A stretch of DNA of 64,000 bases. Origin: Prochlorococcus sp. AG-418-M08. Lineage in GTDB: Bacteria; Cyanobacteriota; Cyanobacteriia; PCC-6307; Cyanobiaceae. Positions 10,094 to 22,069 of the stretch are shown one piece after another. The translations under genes and the position numbers were made by a program. The stretch is from assembly GCA_003213955.1 (NCBI GenBank), contig QCMG01000005.1, positions 62,001 to 126,000 on the forward strand, given 5' to 3'. The notes below the pieces were generated by a model. It was not told the DNA's origin and ran no database searches. It saw only the letters and a program-made list of their open reading frames with translations. The stretch's first letter is position 1. Each line of letters begins with the position of its first letter.

Positions 10094-10141
10094 TATTTTT
10101 AAAAAAAACTGTTGTTAAACTTCAAATAAGATTTAAGAGAT

Positions 10142-11437
10142 TTAAATACTTAACTTTTCCCATATTACATTTAAATTGCTGAGATGAATTGCTGGGTCGA
10201 AGCATGCCTTCAAATCATTCTCATTAACTAATTCCATGATCTCTTGATCTCCCTCAATATTTTGCTTGAAATTACCATTCTCATTATTCCAAGCTTGATG
10301 AGCATTTTTCTGTACTAAACTATAAGCCTTTTCCCTAGATAAACCCTTCTTAACAAGTAAAAGTAAAACTTTTTGACTAAAAATTACGCCACCATATATA
10401 TTTAAATTTTTGAGCATATTTTCTGGATAAACTTTTAAATTACTTATTATTTCAGTCATTTCTCTAAGCATAAAATGAAGGCATATTGAAACATCTGGTA
10501 ACATGACTCGTTCATTAGAGCTATGACTAATATCTCTTTCATGCCAAAGTGGCACGTTCTCAAGAGCTGTTACAACATGACTCCTTAGGATTCTAGATAA
10601 ACCGCTGACCCTTTCACTACGAATAGGATTTCTTTTGTGTGGCATAGCTGAGCTACCTTTTTGCCCTTTTGTAAATCCTTCTTCAACTTCTAAAACGTCT
10701 GTTCTTTGAAGGTTCCTTATTTCGGTTGCAAATCTATCAAGAGAAGCGCCAACAAGTGCAATTGTTTGAACATATTCCGCATGTCTATCTCTTGATATAA
10801 CCTGAGTACTTGCTGTGTCTGGTTTTAAACCTAGCAAATCACAAGTTATTTTTTCTATTTCGGGGTTTGTATTAGCGTAAGTCCCCATGGCTCCACTTAT
10901 TTGTCCTATGGAAATAGATTCTTTCAGGATTAATAATCTTTTTTTATCTCTTAATATTTCCGCCAACCATCCCGCTAATTTAAATCCAAATGAAATTGGC
11001 TCTCCGTGAATAGCATGCGATCTTCCAATCATTAATGTATTTTTATGCTTTCTCGCTAATAATCTGACTTCATTTTCTAGTTTTTCAATTTCTTTTAATA
11101 ACAATTCACAGGAATCTTTTAGCTGTAAAGATAGGCCAGTATCAAGTACATCACTGCTAGTCATCCCAACATGAATATATCTTCCAGAATCTCCAACGTT
11201 TTCATTGATATTTGTAAGAAACGCTATCACATCATGTTTTACCTCTTTCTCAATTTCTTTAATTCTTGATTCTTGAAATTTTGCATTTAAGCGAATTGAC
11301 TTTAAATCTTCTTCAGGTATTTTCCCAAGAGAGCAATTTGCCTCACACGCTGCGATTTCAACTTTAAGCCAACTCTGGAATTTTGAATATTCAGTCCAGA
11401 TTTTCCCCATTTCTGGCAATGTGTAACGTTCAATCAC
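10142..11437 (-). CDS. purB: Adenylosuccinate lyase
   Basis: Cleaves SAICAR and adenylosuccinate, releasing fumarate in purine synthesis (431 aa). The superfamily signature GSSAMPHKRNP is present with the purB-type HVGMTSSDVLDT and GRSHAIHGEP blocks. It lies upstream of fumC on the same strand, so fumarate made here can be hydrated by the next gene's product. Length is typical. Confidence 0.95.
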   Translation of the reverse strand: MIERYTLPEMGKIWTEYSKFQSWLKVEIAACEANCSLGKIPEEDLKSIRLNAKFQESRIKEIEKEVKHDVIAFLTNINENVGDSGRYIHVGMTSSDVLDTGLSLQLKDSCELLLKEIEKLENEVRLLARKHKNTLMIGRSHAIHGEPISFGFKLAGWLAEILRDKKRLLILKESISIGQISGAMGTYANTNPEIEKITCDLLGLKPDTASTQVISRDRHAEYVQTIALVGASLDRFATEIRNLQRTDVLEVEEGFTKGQKGSSAMPHKRNPIRSERVSGLSRILRSHVVTALENVPLWHERDISHSSNERVMLPDVSICLHFMLREMTEIISNLKVYPENMLKNLNIYGGVIFSQKVLLLLVKKGLSREKAYSLVQKNAHQAWNNENGNFKQNIEGDQEIMELVNENDLKACFDPAIHLSNLNVIWEKLSI

Positions 11438-11730
11438 TTTTTTAAAATATCTTCAATTTCAACTTTATAACTAAAATCTCATAATTGCTCTATACATTAA
11501 AGATGTACTTGCCATTGAACATATTTGGAAATTTGTGTTTCTTGTGTAATACCTTTTTTATTTATCAATATTGAGTTATTTTTAAATGTCTAAACATGAT
11601 ATTTAATTATCCTAGTAAATGATTAAGTATTTTATTTTTCTTTAAAATCTAAAAATTAGTATTATGTGTCAAATATATGAATGGAATTCAGTCGCTAATT
11701 ATGTGTTAAAACTTAAACTCTTTAACAGAA

Positions 11731-12543
11731 ATGATTAAAAAAACTAGATTAGATCTTTATCTTCTAAGTAAAGGTTTATGTGAAACTCGTCAGAAGGCGC
11801 AGGGTATTATTCTTGCGGGGAAAGTGAAAGATATTGCTGGGAAAATTTTCGATAAACCTGGACAACAAGTTTTAATAGGGACTAAATTTTTTATAGAATC
11901 TGAACCTAAATTTGTTTCAAGAGGAGGAGAAAAATTATTAGAAGCTTTTAAAAAACTAGACATTAATGTGAAAGATAGAGTTTGTATAGATGCTGGAATT
12001 TCAACAGGTGGATTTACTGATTGCTTGTTACAACAAGGGGCAAAAAGGGTTTATGGGATAGATGTAGGTTATGGACAAACTGCTTGGAAAATAAGAAACA
12101 ACCCAAAAGTTATACTCTTTGAAAGATCAAATATTCGAAATTTAAAGCCTTTAGATTTATTTGCTGAGGAAAAGTTATTACCAAATTTTGTTGTAGCGGA
12201 TTTGTCTTTTATTTCACTAAAGTTAGTTTTTGAGCCTATTAATAATCTATTATCAGGAAATTTTATTGAAGGAATATTTCTTATTAAACCTCAATTTGAG
12301 GTTGGGAAAGATCGAGTAAGCAAAGGGGGTGTTGTAAGAAAGGCTGAATATCATATTGAGGCAATAGAATCAGTTATTAATTCTGCAGAAGAGATGCAAT
12401 GGAAAATTAAGGGCCTAATATCCTCCCCTTTAGTCGGTCCTGCTGGGAATCATGAGTACCTCGCTTGGATGTCTAAGGCTGGAATGTCTAATCCAATAAT
12501 TAATAATAAATTTATAGAAAATTTAGTAAGAGAAACTCTATAA
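11731..12543 (+). CDS. tlyA: TlyA-family rRNA 2'-O-methyltransferase
   Basis: A 270-residue protein with an N-terminal S4 RNA-binding domain (about 1-65, RLDLYLLSKGL and AGKVKD) and a C-terminal FtsJ/RrmJ-like methyltransferase domain with DAGISTGGFTD at about 87-97 and VADLSFISL further on. Often annotated as hemolysin A, but the family methylates rRNA. Its stop abuts the convergent glnB stop (12543/12544), so the two transcripts probably overlap at their ends. The 293 bp upstream (11438-11730) hold no gene I can see. Confidence 0.88.
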   Translation: MIKKTRLDLYLLSKGLCETRQKAQGIILAGKVKDIAGKIFDKPGQQVLIGTKFFIESEPKFVSRGGEKLLEAFKKLDINVKDRVCIDAGISTGGFTDCLLQQGAKRVYGIDVGYGQTAWKIRNNPKVILFERSNIRNLKPLDLFAEEKLLPNFVVADLSFISLKLVFEPINNLLSGNFIEGIFLIKPQFEVGKDRVSKGGVVRKAEYHIEAIESVINSAEEMQWKIKGLISSPLVGPAGNHEYLAWMSKAGMSNPIINNKFIENLVRETL

Positions 12544-12885
<342 letters not shown>

Positions 12886-12914
12886 TTAATCTTGAGTACT
12901 TTAAAAGTTTAGTT

Positions 12915-13178
12915 CTATTTCTGAAAAACATCCAGCATTGAAACTCCAGAAACTAATTCTATTTTTAGCCCTGCGCTAGAGGCATCTTTAGCTAATAACT
13001 CAGAATTTTCTTTTGAAATTATTACAGCATTATTAGATAATGCTTCCCATTGATCATTTTCAAAATGGGTCTGGAGCCATAACATCCCAATAATACTAGT
13101 TGGCTTAAGACATTTATTTAAATTATTATCAATATTCAATAAACAGATGTCCATAAGTTTTTTATAAGCTAAATACAT
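12915..13178 (-). CDS. Conserved hypothetical protein (87 aa)
   Basis: An 87-residue soluble protein, 32 bp upstream of glnB on the same strand and possibly co-transcribed with it. It has a WLQTHFENDQW stretch and a C-terminal segment predicted to alternate strand and helix. No signal peptide, metal motif or known domain is visible. The ATG start is at 13178. Function unknown; proximity to glnB is the only hint. Confidence 0.6.
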   Translation of the reverse strand: MYLAYKKLMDICLLNIDNNLNKCLKPTSIIGMLWLQTHFENDQWEALSNNAVIISKENSELLAKDASSAGLKIELVSGVSMLDVFQK

Positions 13179-13331
13179 ATAAACCTTTAAAATGACATTA
13201 AGATTGTAACCGTTGATACATATTATAATTTTATATCCTTTGGCTTATTGATTTGTAATACTTAAGTTTATATTTAATTTTTGCGAATTATTAGCTTTTT
13301 ATATAGTTTTAGTAAAAATGATTTTAAAAAA

Positions 13332-13742
13332 ATGAGTACATCTAACTTAAATGATTCGACTAAAACGCCTTTATATGGAGAAAGAATAATAGAAGAATCA
13401 AAAATAATTTGCTTTGAAAATCCAAATAAAAAAAGAATTTATGAAATTTCAATTCAACTTCCAGAATTTACATGTAAATGTCCCTTTTCTGGTTATCCAG
13501 ATTTTGCAAAATTAAATATCTTTTACCAGCCGCATATGAAAGTATTTGAGTTAAAATCCTTGAAACTTTACATTAATAACTTTAGAGATCTCAAAATATC
13601 ACATGAAGAAGTTGTAAATAGAATTATGGATGATCTCTTGAATGCTGCAACGCCTCACTGGATTCATTTAAATGCAGATTTTAATCCCAGAGGAAATGTT
13701 TCTATGAAATTAGATATTTATAGTGGGAAGAAAAAAAATTAA
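13332..13742 (+). CDS. queF: NADPH-dependent 7-cyano-7-deazaguanine reductase
   Basis: Reduces preQ0 to preQ1 in queuosine biosynthesis (136 aa, the unimodular QueF type). The catalytic cysteine is in [11 protein letters not shown] (Cys about 50, Asp about 57), followed by the signature FELKSLKLY with the E/S/L residues that bind the nucleobase. An in-frame TTG at 13281 would add 17 residues with no family counterpart, so the ATG at 13332 is preferred. Its end overlaps the convergent ccs1 by 4 bp. Confidence 0.93.
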   Translation: MSTSNLNDSTKTPLYGERIIEESKIICFENPNKKRIYEISIQLPEFTCKCPFSGYPDFAKLNIFYQPHMKVFELKSLKLYINNFRDLKISHEEVVNRIMDDLLNAATPHWIHLNADFNPRGNVSMKLDIYSGKKKN

Positions 13743-15025
13743 AAATTCTTTATCTCTTCTGATAATTTGAGAAATTCCTTTTTAAAACCTAGGAGATTTC
13801 TATTACTTAAACCACCAATAAATAATTTATTTGAATTTTTATTAAATAAAATCCATATTTGATTTGTGGGAATAAGGCTGAAAATTGTTCCAAAAATTAT
13901 TAAAGTAAAAGAAAAATATATAAATGGAATTGAAGGATCATTTTTAATTATTAAACCACTGCTTGGAATTATTTTTTTTAAAGATAGTGTTGAAGAATTT
14001 ATCTCTACCGCATCATTATTTAAATAAATTAAACTTTCAGAAAAATCTTTAACATTTGAGACTTTGAGAGGGCCATTTTCATTGTCAATGGTTAAAAGAT
14101 AATTTTTTTTATTTTCTCTACCCAATTCAATTAAAAGCCCCCATATTTGATCTCCTATCTCAGGAATAGGTTTTAGTTGGAGTTGGTAAAGAACACTATC
14201 TATTTCCATTACTATATTTGAAACTGACCAATCTGCTTGATAAATAGTTAAACCTTTGAATCTGATCGGATGATTTACTTGGGTTTTTTTTATTTCATTC
14301 AATTTTTGCTCTTCTGAAAGAAAGTTTAAATCTGAAATGAATTGCTTTGGTTTGCCATCACTTTCTCGTTCGATTTGAAATTTGTTTAATTTTATTGTTA
14401 CTTTAGAATTTTTACTCTCATTTATTAAATCTAAACTTTCTCCTAATCTTAAATATTGTTCTTTAGATTGACTACTAAAATTCCCATATGCAGAGCCAAT
14501 AAGTAATATTATGAGACCAATATGCACAATTATAGGGCCAAGTTTGCCTACTAAACCTTTTCTTGCCGATAGGCGATTTTCAAATTTCAAAATGCTCCAA
14601 CCTTTTTTTCTAAGTAAAGAATCAGCTTTTAAAATGTGATCTACATCCTTGCTTATGATGTAATTTGTTATTAGTTGAAGTTTGTAAAATCTTTTTTCAT
14701 CTTTAAATTCAGTCCATTTTATTGCAGCCTTCAAAGATGGAATTTGTCTCCGAAAGCTGCAAGTTGCAAGAGAAATACATAGAAGTATTAATGAAAATAA
14801 AAACCAATAACTTGTATAAATATGATTTAATTGGAGTCTCAGAACTTGATATCCATTAATAAATCCGAAAATTGGAGCATTATTGTAGAAGTCAATATAT
14901 TCTTGCGGATCATTTCCCTGAGGTATGAATGTTCCAATTCCACTTGAAATAGCAATGAAAATTATTAATAAAATTGAAAATCTTAAACTTGATATTTTTA
15001 AAATAAAATTCTTGATAATAAGCAT
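13739..15025 (-). CDS. ccs1: System II cytochrome c biogenesis protein Ccs1 (ResB-like)
   Basis: A 428-residue thylakoid membrane protein with three N-terminal spans (about 10-30, 70-90, 165-185), a large lumenal domain and a C-terminal span near 365-385. It delivers or holds heme with CcsA for attachment to apocytochromes f and c6. Motifs include [20 protein letters not shown] at the N-terminus and [16 protein letters not shown] in the lumenal domain. It directly abuts ccdA (15025/15026) on the same strand. Confidence 0.9.
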   Translation of the reverse strand: MLIIKNFILKISSLRFSILLIIFIAISSGIGTFIPQGNDPQEYIDFYNNAPIFGFINGYQVLRLQLNHIYTSYWFLFSLILLCISLATCSFRRQIPSLKAAIKWTEFKDEKRFYKLQLITNYIISKDVDHILKADSLLRKKGWSILKFENRLSARKGLVGKLGPIIVHIGLIILLIGSAYGNFSSQSKEQYLRLGESLDLINESKNSKVTIKLNKFQIERESDGKPKQFISDLNFLSEEQKLNEIKKTQVNHPIRFKGLTIYQADWSVSNIVMEIDSVLYQLQLKPIPEIGDQIWGLLIELGRENKKNYLLTIDNENGPLKVSNVKDFSESLIYLNNDAVEINSSTLSLKKIIPSSGLIIKNDPSIPFIYFSFTLIIFGTIFSLIPTNQIWILFNKNSNKLFIGGLSNRNLLGFKKEFLKLSEEIKNF

Positions 15026-15682
15026 TTAAATCCAATTTGAAACTAAATTTAGAATTCCTATAGAAACTAAAAATATTCCACTTAAAGTAGGAATGATTTG
15101 ACTATATTTTCTAAATTCTAGAAATTGTTTCAAATTTTCAGTTGTTGCCCCTGCAAGGATCAATGGAGTTACTTGGCCAAGTCCAAAGAAAAACATGAAG
15201 ATTATTGAAATTGTAGGGTTTTTTGCTTGTGATACCCATGCCAGGAGTGTAGCTAGTACTGGGGTGATACAAGGAGAGGAGGCAAGGCCAAAAGTTCCAC
15301 CTATTACGAAAGGCGTTAGTAAAGAAGGCACCTTTTTTTCCATAAATTTCAAATCTGGCCCATTTGGCAATTGGAATTTTAAAATTCCTAATAAATTTAG
15401 GCCCATGATTATTGCTATGAAAGCTACTAAAGAAGTGTAGTAAGAGGGTAATTGACCATATATTTTCCCTAAAAATCCACTTAATGCTCCTAATATAATT
15501 AGCGAAAAAATAACCCCAAAAGAAAAACTTATAAGTTTAAATTTATTATTCTTAGTTCCCCCAACATATGCAATTGTGATTGGTAGTAAAGATAAAGAAC
15601 ATGGCCCGAGACTTGTTAAAAGCCCTGCGGTGAAAACTAAAAATATAGTAAATGGACCTGGATTGTAAAGTCCTTGCTCCAT
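15026..15682 (-). CDS. ccdA: CcdA-type thiol:disulfide transporter for cytochrome c assembly
   Basis: A 218-residue protein with about six membrane spans. It carries electrons across the thylakoid membrane to keep apocytochrome CXXCH cysteines reduced. The two redox cysteines are visible in GPCSLSLLPI (first span) and SSPCITPVLATLL (fourth). The ccdA-ccs1 adjacency, with no gap, is typical of System II organisms. Start ATG at 15682. Confidence 0.92.
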   Translation of the reverse strand: MEQGLYNPGPFTIFLVFTAGLLTSLGPCSLSLLPITIAYVGGTKNNKFKLISFSFGVIFSLIILGALSGFLGKIYGQLPSYYTSLVAFIAIIMGLNLLGILKFQLPNGPDLKFMEKKVPSLLTPFVIGGTFGLASSPCITPVLATLLAWVSQAKNPTISIIFMFFFGLGQVTPLILAGATTENLKQFLEFRKYSQIIPTLSGIFLVSIGILNLVSNWI

Positions 15683-15765
15683 AAGTAAATTACCCTTTTG
15701 AGCTAATTCTGAAATAACTAAATTAATAGATGTGATAACAAGTAACCAAATCTCCTAAATTCTAA

Positions 15766-16995
15766 CTAATTAAGAGACTTTCGTGCACTAAAAATGCCTA
15801 TAAATCCAGTCGATTCTAATGAACATCTCAACAACATACCAATCACAAAAAATGAGGATAATAAGGAATTCCCTCCGTAACTTACAAAAGGTAACGGTAA
15901 ACCTGTTGTAGGCATGGTTCCTGTTGCCACAGCTATATGCATTATTGATTGACCTATAAGTATGGTAAGACATCCAAAAGCGACTAACTTTGTATAGTTA
16001 TTCCTGCATTTCATTGCAATTCGTAATCCTATATGAGAAAAAAGAACTAAGAAACCCAATAATAATGTTGAACCTAAAAAACCAAATTCTTCTGCGAAAA
16101 TAGCAAAAATAAAATCTGTACTTTGAATCGGTAAATATTGTAATTTTTGTGTAGAGAGACCAAAACCTTGTCCAAATAATCCCCCTGAACCTATTGCTAA
16201 TAAACTTTGAATTAATTGATACCCATTACCTTGTTCATATTTCCAAGGATTCACAAATGATATGACTCTTAGCTTTTGATATTCATTACTCAAAATACTA
16301 ATACAACCACTTACAAATCCTAATGAAGCTACTGATAAGAGTGAACTAAATTTAACGCCCCCACATAAAGCAATTATCCAAAAAAGAATACCTGTTAATC
16401 CTGCAGTACTTAAATTAGGCTGTTTCATTATTAATAAAATTAATAATCCAAAAGTACTTAATGAAACAATTTTTTTATTATTTTTTACTAAATTCCAATG
16501 TGCAAATAAGTTTGCTGCTTCTAAAATTGAAAATGGTTTAATTAGTTCAGAGGGTTGAAGTTGAAGAGGACCCAGAATTAACCATCTCGAAGAACCGTTA
16601 ACTGTACTGCCAAAAATAATAGTTAACATTATCAGGAAAATTAAGAAGTAAAAAATAATTTTTGAAATTTTTAAAAGATCTCTAATATTTGTATTTAAAA
16701 CAAAATAAAATACAGATAATCCTGGAATAAACCAAATAACTTGTCTTTTGAGATAGTAAGCCCAATCTCCCATTTCCTTGCTGGCTACCCACCAACTTGC
16801 AGATCCAAGCACAAATAATCCTAAAATAGACCAAATACCAATCAATATAATCAGTAATTTCCCTTCATAAGGCCATATTTTCCAGGGCAAAGGTAAGAAC
16901 GTATCCCTAAAATTATTGCAGTTAATTTTGGAATCAAAACTTCTATTTCTTTTAAAAGCATGGTTATATTTTGAAGTTGTTTTACTTATCTCCAA
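15766..16995 (-). CDS. ftsW: Cell division SEDS peptidoglycan glycosyltransferase FtsW
   Basis: A 409-residue SEDS protein with about ten spans that polymerises septal glycan with its cognate class B PBP. The signature GTMPTTGLPLPFVSYGGNSLL is split over the C-terminal loop and marks FtsW/RodA; TGLPLPFVSYGG and NPWKYEQGNGYQLIQSL favour FtsW. The N-terminus has a hydrophilic tail of about 35 residues. It is divergent from the ATP synthase operon across a 267-bp region. Confidence 0.88.
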   Translation of the reverse strand: MEISKTTSKYNHAFKRNRSFDSKINCNNFRDTFLPLPWKIWPYEGKLLIILIGIWSILGLFVLGSASWWVASKEMGDWAYYLKRQVIWFIPGLSVFYFVLNTNIRDLLKISKIIFYFLIFLIMLTIIFGSTVNGSSRWLILGPLQLQPSELIKPFSILEAANLFAHWNLVKNNKKIVSLSTFGLLILLIMKQPNLSTAGLTGILFWIIALCGGVKFSSLLSVASLGFVSGCISILSNEYQKLRVISFVNPWKYEQGNGYQLIQSLLAIGSGGLFGQGFGLSTQKLQYLPIQSTDFIFAIFAEEFGFLGSTLLLGFLVLFSHIGLRIAMKCRNNYTKLVAFGCLTILIGQSIMHIAVATGTMPTTGLPLPFVSYGGNSLLSSFFVIGMLLRCSLESTGFIGIFSARKSLN

Positions 16996-17262
16996 TGTCA
17001 GGTTTATAGATATACTATTGAGACGTTAAAAAACTAATTTGCCAAGTCTTTAGGCTGAGTTTTTAAGTGAATTTAAATTAATTTGATTTAAATTAATAAA
17101 ACTAAATTCATTTTTTTTATTAGAAAAACAAATATCAAATATCACAAATCTTAAGAATTGGGGCTTTTGACAAAAAATACCTAGCTAAAAGACACCTCCC
17201 CATGATAGATTCCCTGGGTTTATGTACTTAATTAAATCCGTATAAAGGGGGCTTTCTAAATT

Positions 17263-17739
17263 ATGTTCACATCAGTGGACTCAAATAGAAAAACTATTGA
17301 ACATCTTCCTGGTAAGAATGTTCTTAATTCCCCTGCCAAGGATAATTCTTTCATTAATAGACTTAAATCTGTTATTGCAATTCAATTTCAAAAATTTTTT
17401 TCAAAAAATGATGAATATTCTAAATTGCAAATAAAAATTTTTTGTATTACTTTTATCTTTGCCATTTTACTGGCATTTATAACAGGAATTATAATTGGTA
17501 ATACTTTTGGTTTTAGTGTTTTTATAGGCGCCATTGCTGGAATTTTTTACTTACGTTTACTTGCTAAAAGCATTGGAAAGATAGGTAAAGAATCCACTCG
17601 TGTTTCTCAATTACAACTATTAGTTCCAGTTTGTCTCTTTATTTTTGCGAGCAAGCTAGGATCCTTAGATATTTTTCCAGCAATGATAGGCTTTTTTATC
17701 TATAAGCCTTCACTTATATATTATTTTTCACGTTCTTAA
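17263..17739 (+). CDS. atpI: ATP synthase protein I
   Basis: A small membrane protein (158 aa) with four hydrophobic segments in the C-terminal 100 residues, following a polar N-terminus of about 60 residues. AtpI assists c-ring assembly. It is the first gene of the ATP synthase operon, 44 bp before the subunit a gene. Sequence conservation in the family is low, so the call relies on position and topology; the N-terminal extension may be partly untranslated. Confidence 0.82.
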   Translation: MFTSVDSNRKTIEHLPGKNVLNSPAKDNSFINRLKSVIAIQFQKFFSKNDEYSKLQIKIFCITFIFAILLAFITGIIIGNTFGFSVFIGAIAGIFYLRLLAKSIGKIGKESTRVSQLQLLVPVCLFIFASKLGSLDIFPAMIGFFIYKPSLIYYFSRS

Positions 17740-17783
17740 ATAAATTTTGCTTATCAAAATTTATTATTTTTTTTTAAATCAAA

Positions 17784-18509
17784 ATGTTTTTTAACTCCTT
17801 TTCAACAAATTTTGCAGCATTAGAAGTTGGTCAACATCTTTATTGGCAAATTGGAAATATAAGACTTCATGGGCAGGTATTTTTAACATCTTGGATTTTA
17901 TTAGGAGCGTTATTAATTTTTATTTCTTTAGGAACTAAAAAAATGGAAAATGATCCTAAAGGCCTTCAAAACTTGCTTGAGTTCCTCTGGGATTACATAA
18001 GAGATCTTGCTAGGACGCAAATAGGTGAAAAAGTTTATAGAGATTGGATGCCATTTATAGGCACTTTATTTTTATTCGTCTTTGTTAGTAATTGGGGAGG
18101 AGCTTTAATTCCTTGGAGATTGATTAAGCTACCAAGTGGAGAATTAGGAGCGCCTACTGCAGATATCAATACAACTATAGCCTTGGCTTTATTAGTTTCA
18201 CTTTCTTATTTCTATGCAGGTTTAAGCAATAAGGGTTGGAGATACTTTGAATACTATGTTCACCCAACACCTATAATGCTTCCTTTTAAAATTCTAGAAG
18301 ATTTTACTAAACCTTTATCTTTATCTTTTAGGCTTTTTGGAAATATCCTTGCTGATGAACTTGTCGTTGGTGTTTTGGTTTTTCTAGTCCCGTTGGTGTT
18401 ACCAATTCCTGTAATGTTTCTAGGGTTATTCACAAGTGCAATTCAGGCATTAATTTTCGCAACTTTGGCGGCCTACTACATTGGAGAAGCTGTTGAAGAA
18501 CATCATTAG
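17784..18509 (+). CDS. atpB: ATP synthase F0 subunit a
   Basis: Proton half-channel subunit (241 aa) of the thylakoid ATP synthase. The conserved arginine that faces the c-ring is in the block [15 protein letters not shown], and the C-terminal helix ends [13 protein letters not shown]. Five or so spans. Name follows the cyanobacterial convention atpB for subunit a. The following 164-bp gap before subunit c holds two hairpins. Confidence 0.95.
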   Translation: MFFNSFSTNFAALEVGQHLYWQIGNIRLHGQVFLTSWILLGALLIFISLGTKKMENDPKGLQNLLEFLWDYIRDLARTQIGEKVYRDWMPFIGTLFLFVFVSNWGGALIPWRLIKLPSGELGAPTADINTTIALALLVSLSYFYAGLSNKGWRYFEYYVHPTPIMLPFKILEDFTKPLSLSFRLFGNILADELVVGVLVFLVPLVLPIPVMFLGLFTSAIQALIFATLAAYYIGEAVEEHH

Positions 18510-18526
18510 CTCTCTTCCAATACATT

Positions 18527-18549
18527 CAGACGCTTTTACAAAGCGTCTG
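18527..18549 (+). promoter_or_regulatory. Hairpin between subunit a and subunit c genes
   Basis: Perfect 9-bp inverted repeat CAGACGCTT/AAGCGTCTG with a 5-nt loop, just after the subunit a stop. There is no T-run after it, so it looks more like an RNA stability or processing element than a terminator. Its position suits the need for many more c subunits than a subunits. Confidence 0.55.
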
Positions 18550-18576
18550 TAATCTGGCAAAATATCTAATTGCGTA

Positions 18577-18595
18577 GGTCTGAAAATATCAGACC
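18577..18595 (+). promoter_or_regulatory. Second hairpin upstream of the subunit c gene
   Basis: Perfect 7-bp inverted repeat GGTCTGA/TCAGACC with a 5-nt A/T loop, about 80 bp before the subunit c ATG. Together with the first hairpin it could protect a processed mRNA 5' end for the c subunit. Role inferred. Confidence 0.5.
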
Positions 18596-18655
18596 CATTC
18601 TTAAAAGAAAGGATGTCCAAGCGTGTATGACAACAAAGATTATCACAAGTATTAA

Positions 18656-18919
<264 letters not shown>

Positions 18920-18924
18920 AAGTC

Positions 18925-18955
18925 AATATTGCTTCTAATCCTTATTAGCAATATT
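18925..18955 (+). promoter_or_regulatory. Hairpin after the subunit c gene
   Basis: Inverted repeat AATATTGCT/AGCAATATT (9 bp) with a 13-nt loop in the gap between subunit c and b' genes. Only A/T-rich sequence follows. A 3' stabiliser for the c-subunit message or partial attenuator is plausible; inferred. Confidence 0.45.
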
Positions 18956-18988
18956 TAAATTTAATTTTTTTAACTTCAACTAAATCAT

Positions 18989-19450
18989 ATGTTGGCCTTT
19001 AATTTTTTTGGTGCTACAGAGGGTGGATTATTTGATATAAATGCCACTTTGCCACTTATGGCGATACAAGTAGTTGCACTTACTTACATATTAAATTCTC
19101 TCTTTTTTAAGCCTGTTGGCAATGTTGTAGAAAAAAGAGAAAAGTTTGTAAGTAGTAATATTATTGAGGCCAAAAATAAACTTTCTGAAGTTAAAAAATT
19201 AGAAGCTGATTTATTAACTCAGCTTCAAACTGCTCGTACAGAAGCCCAAACAATTGTAAGCGAAGCTGAGAATGAGTCTGACAAGCTTTATAAAGAAGCA
19301 CTAGAACTTGCTAACAATGAAGCAAATGCTTCAAAAGAAAAAGCAAGACTAGAAATTGAAAGTCAGACGTCTGCTGCTCGTGATCAACTTTCTAAACAGG
19401 CTGATGATCTAAGCGAACTTATTGTTAATAGATTGATTCTAGAAAAATGA
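18989..19450 (+). CDS. atpG: ATP synthase F0 subunit b'
   Basis: One of the two different peripheral-stalk subunits of photosynthetic F0 (153 aa). One N-terminal span (about 22-42), then a long alpha-helical coiled coil rich in K, E and A. It pairs with b, encoded next with a 4-bp ATGA overlap (19447-19450). The gene name follows older cyanobacterial usage and should not be confused with the gamma subunit. Confidence 0.92.
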   Translation: MLAFNFFGATEGGLFDINATLPLMAIQVVALTYILNSLFFKPVGNVVEKREKFVSSNIIEAKNKLSEVKKLEADLLTQLQTARTEAQTIVSEAENESDKLYKEALELANNEANASKEKARLEIESQTSAARDQLSKQADDLSELIVNRLILEK

Positions 19451-19959
19451 ATTTAACTCTTTTAGCTACAGAAGGTTTTGGATTGAACTTCAATTTATTC
19501 GAAACTAATATCCTAAATTGGGCTGTAGTTGTTTTCGGTCTTTATAAATTTTTGCCTGGTTTCTTAGGTAAAATGCTTCAAAAAAGGAGAGAAGGAATCC
19601 TTCTTGAATTAAAAGATGCTGAAGATCGACTCCTAAATGCAACTCAAGCTTTAGAAAAGGCAAAGAAAGATTTATCTTCAGCAGAAGAAAAAGCTTCTCA
19701 AATAAAAGCAGATTCTCTTAAAAGATCTGAATCAATCAGAATGGAAAGTGAGAAAAAAGCGATAGAGGAGATGGCACGAATTAAACAAAGTGCAATCTCT
19801 GATGAGAGCTCTGAAGCATCTAGAGCAATTTCTCAACTTCGAAAAGAAGCTGTTGAATTGGCAATTAAGAAAGCTTTAGATTCTCTTCCAAATCGACTTG
19901 ATAAAATAGCACAAGAAAATTTGGTAACTCAATCAATTAACAATATTGAGATGAACTAA
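19447..19959 (+). CDS. atpF: ATP synthase F0 subunit b
   Basis: Peripheral-stalk partner of b' (170 aa). An N-terminal membrane helix near residues 20-42 is followed by an uninterrupted amphipathic coiled coil with many K/E pairs. It overlaps b' by 4 bp, and its last base coincides with the first base of the delta gene (TAATG), so stoichiometric coupling is likely. Confidence 0.93.
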   Translation: MNLTLLATEGFGLNFNLFETNILNWAVVVFGLYKFLPGFLGKMLQKRREGILLELKDAEDRLLNATQALEKAKKDLSSAEEKASQIKADSLKRSESIRMESEKKAIEEMARIKQSAISDESSEASRAISQLRKEAVELAIKKALDSLPNRLDKIAQENLVTQSINNIEMN

Positions 19960-20501
19960 TGCCACTTTTAAATTCAGTTACCACACCATACGCAGAGGCA
20001 TTGCTTCAAGTTGTGAATGAAAATTCTCAAACTGAAGAGATAGTTTCTGAAGTTAAACAACTCTTGGAATTAATAAATGATTCCCCTGCATTGGAGAAGG
20101 CACTATCCTCGCCCATTTTAGAGACAGATGCTAAGAAGAAAATTATTATTGAAATTTTTTCAAATAAGGTTAATTCTTCTTTACTGAATTTCTTAAAATT
20201 ATTGGCAGATAGGCAAAGAATTGGAATCCTCACTTCAATTCTTGATAGGTTTTTAGAGATTTACCGAGAAAATAGTAATATTGCTTTGGCAACTGTTACT
20301 TCTGCAGTCGAGCTTACTGATGAACAGAAAGGTTTAATTACCAAAAAAATCATCAATATTGCTGGAACAGAAAAATTAGAACTTGTAACTAAAATTGACC
20401 CATCTCTTATTGGTGGCTTCGTCGCCAGTGTAGGATCAAAAGTAATTGATGCTTCCCTTGCTTCACAAATTAGAAAACTTGGCCTATCCCTTTCCAAGTA
20501 A
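19959..20501 (+). CDS. atpH: ATP synthase F1 subunit delta
   Basis: Soluble stalk subunit (180 aa) joining the b/b' stator to alpha-beta. The N-terminal domain is helical (PYAEALLQV) and the C-terminal part carries the family signature KIDPSLIGGFVASVGSKVID. It overlaps atpF by one base and precedes atpA by 30 bp. Known alternatively as atpD in some cyanobacterial annotations. Confidence 0.94.
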   Translation: MPLLNSVTTPYAEALLQVVNENSQTEEIVSEVKQLLELINDSPALEKALSSPILETDAKKKIIIEIFSNKVNSSLLNFLKLLADRQRIGILTSILDRFLEIYRENSNIALATVTSAVELTDEQKGLITKKIINIAGTEKLELVTKIDPSLIGGFVASVGSKVIDASLASQIRKLGLSLSK

Positions 20502-20519
20502 CTTTTAAATCAACCTTAA

Positions 20520-22049
<1,530 letters not shown>

Positions 22050-22069
22050 ATTTATATTAAGGAGTTATC